Of a DNA stretch of 6,436 bases, positions 1 to 4,958 are shown piece by piece; the first letter of the stretch is position 1, and each line of letters begins with the position of its first letter. A program made the position numbers and the translations under genes. The notes under the pieces were generated by a model. That model had not been told where the DNA came from and did no database searches. It saw only the letters and a list, made by a program, of their open reading frames with translations. The DNA is from an uncultured Eubacteriales bacterium. GTDB taxonomy: Bacteria > Bacillota > Clostridia > Oscillospirales > Acutalibacteraceae. The DNA is taken from the NCBI GenBank assembly GCA_900319615.1, contig ONPE01000095.1:1-6436 (forward strand), in the 5' to 3' direction.

Positions 1-1
1 C

Positions 2-2164
2 TATTACTGGGGAGGAAAGAGTGCATCATCTATTGCAACTTCTGTGCCGACATATGCCACAACACTAAATATCAAGGTTAAGACGGGAGGATCTTCTTCT
101 TATTCAGATGGTTCTACGAGCACTTCACCTGCAAGTGATATTAAAATAACCGGTACTTATGCTGATGGTAGTGGTAACTGGGGTACTAAGCGTTCAGATG
201 CAACTTGGTCATCTGGCTCAAGTTGTACATATAACACTGTTATTTCCGGTAAGGTAACGGTATCCTATTCTTCATTAAATAGTGGATGGCAGTTTGACGG
301 ATGGTACATCGAGTATGACGGCGGCGCCAGCTACTCGCAGATCAGCTCATCCGCGACCGCTTCTACCCCGATGTCCGCGAGCGATACCTTAGTCGCACGC
401 TTTGAGCCGATCACCAGCGGCTATCTGAATATCTCACACACGATCGGCACCGACGCGACCTATAAGGGCGCGGGCACCGCGTCGCTGAGAGTCAAGGTAT
501 ATTCCGACGATACGAAAGCAAGCTTGCTTTATGATTCCGGTTCGACCGAGTCGGACGTTCTCCTCGACGGAAACTATATTTCCAACAATCTGGGCAGCTA
601 CTATATCGACGTTACGCTGACAACGACTCCCTCGGGTGATGATCTGGTACACAGCCTTACGTATGACGCGTTTAATACAGCAAAGCATATCACTGCGACC
701 ACTACCGGAACGCTGGATACAAACGCCGTGTATACTTCAAATTTCGGATTTACGGTTGGTGATCTGTATACCAACACAGCGCAGGATTATCTGTCTCTTT
801 CCTATGTATCATATCTGACGGCTGTTCAGCACGACTATGTGATCACCTACAGCTACGCGTCCAGAGGATCGGATAGGAACGATAAATCCTTTACCGCAAA
901 AGGTACGTTCACCTCTAACGAGTATTCAAACTATGTGACGATCGACGGCAGTAACAGAACCGTATCCAACGCCTTTATCAAAAGTAAGGCACCGTTCGAG
1001 AGCAATTTCAAGAAAACGATGACCTTGAATTATGCGGGAGCCAGCCAGAGATTTGTTGAAGAAAGCAACGTCATCACACACACGATCACGATCAGCTTTA
1101 CAACCGGTTCGGATACGGAGCAATACGCGATCTTCGAGCTGCCGTATGCCTATACGACCACCGGCGACTCTACGGCAACTCCGGCGACGAAGAAGTATAC
1201 CGCTGTGGCTGAGACGAGCGGAGTCAATGAGGGAAAGGTGCTCAAGAGGGACGATTCCGCGACCTTTGAGATCACAACAAACTATCTCCAGTACTTTACC
1301 TCTACCGGTAGTCAGGAGAAAGTCAGCAAGGATATCGCGACGGATAATCACGTGAATAACGACTTCATCACCGCGCCGAAAATGATCTATGATGCGGATA
1401 ATAATAAGACGCTGTACTTCAACTACTGGCAGATCTATAAGACCGACAAGGTGACCGAGGTTGCGAAGGTTTACTACGTAGATTTCCATTATCTCGCTTA
1501 TGACAACTACTATATCACGCCGGTCTATAACGATATTGATTCGAGTGAGGGCAGCGATGCGTTCGTCGATCCCTATGAGGACTCGCTCGGCGCGGCGATC
1601 ACCTACCTCGGCAACAGCCGTAACCAGTGGAATACGAACGACAGCATCGCTCATACGGATTCCGGCTCTCAGACCTATGCCGCTGACCTGATCTACAACG
1701 ACTTCGCGATTTCCTTCTCATATAAGAATCAGGAGCTTAAGAGCTCTAATGACGTCTCGGAAATCGGCGTTATCATCGAGCGCATTGCCAATTCGGATTC
1801 GGCCGCTGATAAGTCGATCAGTGACATGAGCTACTATAAGACGCTTTATGCCGACACCGAAGCGACCAACAAGGAAAAGGTTTATAATTATGTTTATAAC
1901 GGAGCGGATATGGGACTTTCGGCATTTAAGCAGGTGCTGACGAAAGATGATCTGAACATCAAGAACCGTATGGAGAAGTATTTCTCATTCTACAGCCAAT
2001 ACGGTCAAACCGAGGCACTGGCGTTTAATAACGATTCCAACGTTGACAATTTTGTTTACAGAGCATATTCTTATATCAAGCTGACGGACGGCAGTGTTGC
2101 GGTCAGCGATCCGGCGTACTTCTGCATGAAGTATACGGCTAACCTGAGCTATAACGGCGAATAA
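2..2164 (+). CDS. Large secreted/surface protein with an InlB-type repeat, 5' end missing
   Basis: The frame is open from base 2, so the protein begins before the window; the GTG at 44 lies inside the open frame and has no ribosome binding site at a proper distance, so I do not take it as the start. 720 codons are visible. The protein is rich in Ser, Thr, Tyr, Asp and Asn, almost free of Cys, and has no membrane segment, as expected for an extracellular beta-rich protein. Near nt 287-310 there is a GWQFDGWY motif followed about 25 residues later by DTLVARFEP; this F-x-GWY ... A-R-F pattern is that of InlB B-repeat/Listeria-Bacteroides repeat modules. The rest looks like tandem beta-sandwich domains that I cannot name; the end (VYRAYSYIKLTDGSVAVSDP) resembles a fibronectin/Ig-like strand pattern. 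There is no LPXTG anchor and no dockerin at the C-terminus, so attachment is unclear. Base composition shifts sharply near nt 300. The 48-residue peptide gene follows after 16 nt. Specific function unknown; adhesion or substrate binding is a guess. Confidence 0.85.
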   Translation, partial: YYWGGKSASSIATSVPTYATTLNIKVKTGGSSSYSDGSTSTSPASDIKITGTYADGSGNWGTKRSDATWSSGSSCTYNTVISGKVTVSYSSLNSGWQFDGWYIEYDGGASYSQISSSATASTPMSASDTLVARFEPITSGYLNISHTIGTDATYKGAGTASLRVKVYSDDTKASLLYDSGSTESDVLLDGNYISNNLGSYYIDVTLTTTPSGDDLVHSLTYDAFNTAKHITATTTGTLDTNAVYTSNFGFTVGDLYTNTAQDYLSLSYVSYLTAVQHDYVITYSYASRGSDRNDKSFTAKGTFTSNEYSNYVTIDGSNRTVSNAFIKSKAPFESNFKKTMTLNYAGASQRFVEESNVITHTITISFTTGSDTEQYAIFELPYAYTTTGDSTATPATKKYTAVAETSGVNEGKVLKRDDSATFEITTNYLQYFTSTGSQEKVSKDIATDNHVNNDFITAPKMIYDADNNKTLYFNYWQIYKTDKVTEVAKVYYVDFHYLAYDNYYITPVYNDIDSSEGSDAFVDPYEDSLGAAITYLGNSRNQWNTNDSIAHTDSGSQTYAADLIYNDFAISFSYKNQELKSSNDVSEIGVIIERIANSDSAADKSISDMSYYKTLYADTEATNKEKVYNYVYNGADMGLSAFKQVLTKDDLNIKNRMEKYFSFYSQYGQTEALAFNNDSNVDNFVYRAYSYIKLTDGSVAVSDPAYFCMKYTANLSYNGE

Positions 2165-2180
2165 GAGAGGGATGATATTG

Positions 2181-2327
2181 ATGAAAAGAGAATATACTAC
2201 CCCTGAAATTGAAATGATCAAGCTGACGATCACTTCATTCGTTTTGGCACTCAGCGATCCTGAGCCTACTGATTCCGGCGGCGGTTATACACCGTCTGAT
2301 CCGCAAGATCCTTTTAGCACTATATGA
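2181..2327 (+). CDS. Small precursor-like peptide (48 aa), candidate RiPP-type substrate
   Basis: An ATG at 2181 is preceded by GAGAGG (2165-2170) with a 10-nt spacer. An in-frame ATG at 2172 touches that site and is rejected. The N-terminal half starts MKREYTTPEIEMIKL and continues with a hydrophobic stretch TITSFVLAL. The C-terminal half (residues 25-48) has no Lys or Arg, five acidic residues, a GGG followed by Tyr, five prolines, and ends DPFSTI. There is no Cys and no typical Sec signal. A short leader of the form Y-x-x-P-x-I-E-x-I followed by a Gly/Asp/Pro-rich tail matches, from memory, many small orphan peptides of gut Clostridia and Bacteroidia. It sits 16 nt after the surface-protein gene and about 1.2 kb before a PqqD/S26/ABC gene set, which suggests that it is a processed and exported peptide. 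That role is inference; the tail shows no residue pattern that dictates a known modification. It could instead be a small protein tied to the upstream surface gene. Confidence 0.75.
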   Translation: MKREYTTPEIEMIKLTITSFVLALSDPEPTDSGGGYTPSDPQDPFSTI

Positions 2328-2338
2328 TACGGAATAAT

Positions 2339-2364
2339 GCAGGCGGTACTTTGTTATCGCCTGC
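2339..2364 (+). other. Intercistronic RNA hairpin
   Basis: The arms 2339-2348 (GCAGGCGGTA) and 2355-2364 (TATCGCCTGC) pair over 10 bp with one G-U, closing a 6-nt loop. No run of T follows, so this is not a standard intrinsic terminator. It lies between the peptide gene stop and the SD of the dockerin gene, where it could stabilise the upstream message after processing or reduce read-through into the next gene. Role inferred from position only. Confidence 0.5.
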
Positions 2365-2385
2365 GTCGGCTTAAGGGAGACGATT

Positions 2386-3360
2386 ATGAAAAAAAAGTTC
2401 AATCGATCTACGGCAGTCATTCTCGCGGTTTTGACGATGGCGTTATCGGTTATCGGCGCTATCGCCGCGACGGTCTATATCTATGACGGCTTTTCTTATA
2501 CTATGATGTCGGATAACTATATTTCGATCTGCGGATGGGATGACCATTTAGATGCTTTGACCATTCCCGCACAGCTTGACGGCAGCTACATCATGGAAAT
2601 CGCGGATCTCGGATTGCGCAACGATACCTATATCACCTCGGTCGATTTTTCGTCGGCGTATTATTTGACGCGTATCGGTAAGCTTGCCTTTAAGGGATGT
2701 ACCGGTATTGCGGGCAAGGTATCTATACCCAACCGTATCACCGAAGTAGGCGACTCGGCTTTTCAGGATTGCAGCTCTATTACTTCTCTTGAGTATTATG
2801 CAAGCTCTCAAATCATTCCGATCCAGTGTTTTTATAACTGCTCTTCGCTGGAGAGCGTGATCATAACCGACGGTGTGAGTTCGATCGAAAAGCTGGCTTT
2901 CGCAAACTGTATACAGCTCAGCTATGTGCGGATACCTGCGAATGTAACTTATATCGCGCCGTCAGCCTTTAACGGTGACGATCATCTCGTCATTTACTGT
3001 TACACCGATTCGTATGCGCATCAATATGCAGAAAATAAAGGCATAACCTATGTTCTGCTCGACGCTCCTGAGCCCACCGAGCCCCCGACAGAGCCCCCGA
3101 CGGAGCCCCCGACGGAGCCCGAGCCTGAGGGTTATCTCCTCGGCGATACAGACGACAACGGTGATGTTGAGGTCGTCGACGCTACATGGCTCCAGCGTTA
3201 TATCGCGCTCATGAACATCGGCGTTATCGAAGATACCGTCATGCAGGGCGACGTTGACGGCGACGGCGATCCGTCTATCGTTGATGCGGCTTTCATCATG
3301 CGTTACTGCGTGGGTATAGAAACTCCCTTTGATATCGGAGAGTTTGTTGAATTACCCTGA
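2386..3360 (+). CDS. Secreted BspA-type leucine-rich repeat protein with C-terminal type I dockerin
   Basis: 324 residues. AAGGGAG at 2373-2379 lies 6 nt before the ATG. Residues 1-28 form a Sec signal peptide (basic MKKKFNR, hydrophobic core, A-I-A-A end). About residues 45-225 are LRR_5/BspA-like repeats with the typical I-x-x-x-A-F-x-x-C-x-x-L pattern (GKLAFKGCTGI, GDSAFQDCSSI, EKLAFANCIQL) and the usual closing strand (IYCYTDSYAHQYAENKGITY). A Pro-Thr-Glu linker (about 228-248) leads to a dockerin at about 249-311 with two calcium-binding F-hand loops: D254, D256, N258, E262, D265 and D289, D291, D293, S297, D300, each followed by a helix (ATWLQRYIA, AAFIMRYCVG). Dockerins bind cohesins on scaffoldins, so the protein probably joins a cellulosome-like complex or cell-surface scaffold, with the LRR part binding protein or glycan. 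No catalytic domain is present. A terminator follows at once, so this is the last gene of its unit. Confidence 0.93.
   Translation: MKKKFNRSTAVILAVLTMALSVIGAIAATVYIYDGFSYTMMSDNYISICGWDDHLDALTIPAQLDGSYIMEIADLGLRNDTYITSVDFSSAYYLTRIGKLAFKGCTGIAGKVSIPNRITEVGDSAFQDCSSITSLEYYASSQIIPIQCFYNCSSLESVIITDGVSSIEKLAFANCIQLSYVRIPANVTYIAPSAFNGDDHLVIYCYTDSYAHQYAENKGITYVLLDAPEPTEPPTEPPTEPPTEPEPEGYLLGDTDDNGDVEVVDATWLQRYIALMNIGVIEDTVMQGDVDGDGDPSIVDAAFIMRYCVGIETPFDIGEFVELP
3079..3120 (+). repeat. 12-nt tandem repeat coding for the T-E-P-P linker
   Basis: The unit GAGCCCCCGACG (with one A variant at the last base) occurs three times from 3079 to 3114, followed by a partial fourth copy GAGCCC; a diverged copy precedes it from 3070. 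It codes for E-P-P-T repeats, the flexible linker between the LRR part and the dockerin. Near-identical units of 12 nt can change copy number by slippage without changing frame, so linker length may differ between strains. Confidence 0.85.
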
Positions 3361-3374
3361 CGATCAATAATTTT

Positions 3375-3405
3375 AAGCGGCTGCGTTTGCGGCCGCTTTT
3401 CTTTT
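3375..3405 (+). terminator. Rho-independent terminator after the dockerin gene
   Basis: A GC-rich 10-bp stem (AAGCGGCTGC at 3375-3384 with GCGGCCGCTT at 3389-3398, one G-U pair) closes a GTTT loop and runs into TTTTCTTTT (3397-3405). It starts 15 nt after the dockerin stop codon and separates this unit from the PqqD operon. Confidence 0.92.
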
Positions 3406-3508
3406 ACCTATACGGATAATCAGGACTAAATATGCTGATTGGCTTTAGTTAAGCGGTTCAAAAAAGATGTGTCGTGTTTATCAAAGATATGGCTGTGATA
3501 ATTAACTC

Positions 3509-3537
3509 TTGCAAATCGGGCGGTTATAGGATATAAT
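3509..3537 (+). promoter_or_regulatory. Sigma-70-type promoter of the PqqD-S26-HprK-like-ABC operon
   Basis: A -35 TTGCAA (3509-3514) and a perfect -10 TATAAT (3532-3537) are separated by exactly 17 nt. Transcription should start near 3543-3545, leaving only about 8-10 nt before the ATG at 3553, with the weak SD GGTGAT (3544-3549) at the very 5' end of the message. The rest of the 192-nt gap between the dockerin stop and this gene holds the terminator and an AT-rich stretch (3406-3508) in which I see no gene; a weak 6-bp inverted repeat (3425-3430/3444-3449) is the only other structure there. Confidence 0.8.
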
Positions 3538-3552
3538 TTGCTTGGTGATAAT

Positions 3553-3816
3553 ATGAAGTTAAAAAGCGATTATATTTTGAAGAAGATCGCGGGGTCATAT
3601 GTCGTGATCCCCGTCCGCACACGCGCGGTCGATTTTTCCGGCATAATCAAGCTGACCGAGAGCGGAGCCTTTTTGTGGGAGAAGCTGCAGGGCGGCGCTG
3701 AGCGCGACGAGCTTATCGCGGCTATGCTCGAAGAGTACGAAGTAGACGAGGCTACCGCAGCCGCAGATATCGACCGCTTTATCGGGAAGCTCCGGGAGGC
3801 TGATCTGCTTGAGTGA
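3553..3816 (+). CDS. PqqD-like peptide-binding (RRE-type) protein
   Basis: 87 residues from the ATG at 3553. A TTG at 3538 in the same frame would overlap the end of the -10 region and lie upstream of the predicted transcription start, so it is rejected. The fold pattern is that of PqqD/RRE proteins: an N-terminal beta part (SDYILKKIAGSYVVIPV), then I-I-K-L-T-E-S-G-A-F-L-W-E-K-L (about 31-45), a hallmark of the family (usual form: L-N-x-x-G-x-x-I/L-W-x-x-L), then helices with the late D-x-x-x-F-I-x-x-L-x-x-x-x-L-L ending (residues 72-86). Such winged-helix proteins bind the leader of a ribosomally made peptide and present it to a modifying enzyme or protease. It is the first gene of an operon with an S26-like protease and an ABC exporter, overlapping the next gene by 8 nt. 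The likely client is a short peptide such as that at 2181-2327 (inference). Confidence 0.9.
   Translation: MKLKSDYILKKIAGSYVVIPVRTRAVDFSGIIKLTESGAFLWEKLQGGAERDELIAAMLEEYEVDEATAAADIDRFIGKLREADLLE
3794..3799 (+). promoter_or_regulatory. Ribosome binding site that fixes a TTG start for the S26-like gene
   Basis: GGGAGG inside the 3' end of the PqqD-like gene lies 9 nt before the TTG at 3809. The next in-frame ATG is codon 33, inside the active-site motif, so it cannot be the real start. The overlap with the PqqD-like stop points to translational coupling. Confidence 0.75.
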
Positions 3817-4264
3817 TCGTATCCCGCCGGAGGTCTTTGTCGATATCCTGCGGCAGAGCTTTGAGAGGGGACAGGATATCATCTTCACGCCCACCGGCAC
3901 GAGTATGCTGCCCATGCTGGACGGCAAGACCGATAAAGTTGTCTTTTCTCCCCCTCCCGAAAAGCTGAAAAAGTATGACGTTGCGTTTTACCGGCGCAAA
4001 AGGACAGGTCAGCTCGTCCTGCACCGTATGGTCGGCTTTGATAAAAACGGGGGATATGTTTTCTCCGGCGATAACCAGTACTATTATGAGTACGGGGTGG
4101 GGGAAGAGGATATCATCGCCCTGATGACCGGCTTTATACGCGGCGACAAAAGGCACGAAACTACCGAGCTTTCATACAGATTCTACATACACAAAATGAT
4201 GCTGAAAAAGCGTTTGAGGATATTTGCGTTAAAGGTATACCGCATTCTAAAAAAACCACGATAA
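3809..4264 (+). CDS. Soluble S24/S26 family (signal-peptidase-like) protease
   Basis: 151 residues from a TTG start with a good SD. The box P-T-G-T-S-M-L-P-M-L carries the presumed nucleophile S32 (family form G-x-S-M-x-P). The second conserved box reads D-V-A-F-Y ... G-Q-L-V-L-H-R-M-V, with H72 at the place where bacterial signal peptidase I has its Lys; a His here is the form seen in SipW and archaeal/ER signal peptidases, so a Ser/His pair is likely. The third box, S-G-D-N-Q (86-90), matches the family G-D-N motif. Unlike true signal peptidases it has no N-terminal membrane anchor. The C-terminus is strongly basic and partly hydrophobic (about residues 126-151), so it may sit on the inner membrane face. 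In this operon a role in removing the leader of an exported peptide is plausible, since the ABC protein has no C39 peptidase domain; this is inference. The LexA-like S24 repressor alternative is unlikely, as there is no DNA-binding domain. Confidence 0.88.
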   Translation: MSDRIPPEVFVDILRQSFERGQDIIFTPTGTSMLPMLDGKTDKVVFSPPPEKLKKYDVAFYRRKRTGQLVLHRMVGFDKNGGYVFSGDNQYYYEYGVGEEDIIALMTGFIRGDKRHETTELSYRFYIHKMMLKKRLRIFALKVYRILKKPR

Positions 4265-4277
4265 ACGGAGGCGCAAC

Positions 4278-4949
4278 ATGGCTTTATATCGTATTTCCGA
4301 CCTTAACATTGAGATCAAGACCGATTCTCCTACCCTTGCCGCCAATCTACCGCGCTATGAGGTCACCTACAAGGCTGATCCCAACGTGACCCTCGAGATG
4401 AGCGACGACCGAAAGATCGAGTACATGGAAGAGAACGAAGGTGTTACCATCGACGTTCTTGAGACGATGTACATCGCTACGCTTTACTCATGGGCAATAT
4501 TCGACTTCAACGGCTTCCCGATGAAGGCTGTCGGCGTAGAGCACGACGGCGTGTGCACGCTGTTCGCGGCTCCCTACGACGAGTCCATCGACCTTGCCGA
4601 GGTCATCCCGGAGGATCTGGCGATCGTCTATGATTTCCCCGGTATCCGCATGGAGAACGACGACTATTTTGTCTTCGACACGCCTTTCGGCTTCAACGGC
4701 GGCCGCTCCAAAACAGGCAAAAAGCTCAAGCTGACCTCCATCGTCTTTGTCGACAGAGATCGCTTTGATTCTCTGCGCAAGATCGAGGCGAAGGATTTCG
4801 TCCCGATGTTCATGCGCGCCGTTTCGCTGAACGTCCGTCAGGAGCGCACCAAGCACACGCTGTTCATCTTAGAGCGCGTTATGCACCGCGTCGATTTCTA
4901 CGGCGTGCGAGATCTTAACGATCTCGATTTCATCCTTGAGCGCGTGTAA
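4278..4949 (+). CDS. HPr-kinase-like protein with a lost P-loop (probable pseudokinase)
   Basis: 223 residues; CGGAGG (4266-4271) is 6 nt before the ATG. It reads like the HprK C-domain proteins found in peptide maturation clusters: F-N-G-F ... V-E-H-D-G-V-C-T-L-F-A-A-P (about 77-99) corresponds to the usual ...DG-x-A-x-L-F-S-A-P strand just before the P-loop, and P-G-I-R-M-E-N-D-D-Y-F-V-F-D-T-P-F (121-137) corresponds to the later R-x-E-D-G-x-x-x-x-Y-G-T-P-W strand, followed by L-K-L-T-S-I-V-F-V (150-158) for P-L-K-A-I-V-F-L. Where a kinase would have S-G-T-G-K-S-T, this protein has Y-D-E-S-I-D-L (100-106), with no Gly and no Lys, and the G-x-P-W-x-G-K segment is also changed. ATP binding by the classic route is therefore not expected. 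It lies between the protease and the exporter, so a scaffold or peptide-recognition role is possible. Family call rests on remembered consensus, not a search. Confidence 0.68.
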   Translation: MALYRISDLNIEIKTDSPTLAANLPRYEVTYKADPNVTLEMSDDRKIEYMEENEGVTIDVLETMYIATLYSWAIFDFNGFPMKAVGVEHDGVCTLFAAPYDESIDLAEVIPEDLAIVYDFPGIRMENDDYFVFDTPFGFNGGRSKTGKKLKLTSIVFVDRDRFDSLRKIEAKDFVPMFMRAVSLNVRQERTKHTLFILERVMHRVDFYGVRDLNDLDFILERV

Positions 4950-4958
4950 GGGGAATTT

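Noticed and set aside
11..23. GGAGG followed by GTG at 21 as a gene start
   Set aside because: The GTG frame hits a stop after about 15 codons and is not in the frame of the surface protein, which is open from base 2.
926..1654. Long minus-strand open frame (242 codons) antisense to the surface-protein gene
   Set aside because: Its Ile/Val/Arg-rich product has no recognisable domain and is what the complement of the GATC/TAT-rich coding strand yields; no SD was noted and the + frame is far better supported.
3425..3449. Inverted repeat ACTAAA ... TTTAGT as an operator
   Set aside because: Only 6-bp arms with a 13-nt spacer in an AT-rich region, about 60 nt upstream of the -35; this can occur by chance.
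3494..3502. Extended -10-like TGTGATAAT as a second promoter
   Set aside because: No good -35 is found at the proper distance; the TTGCAA/TATAAT pair downstream is much stronger.
3538..3540. TTG as an earlier start of the PqqD-like gene
   Set aside because: It follows the TATAAT -10 box directly and would lie upstream of the predicted RNA start; the ATG at 3553 has GGTGAT at a workable distance.
4710..4721. S-K-T-G-K-K in the HprK-like protein as a displaced P-loop
   Set aside because: It lies after the T-P-F segment, not between strand and helix where a P-loop sits, and lacks the G-x-x-x-x-G-K spacing.
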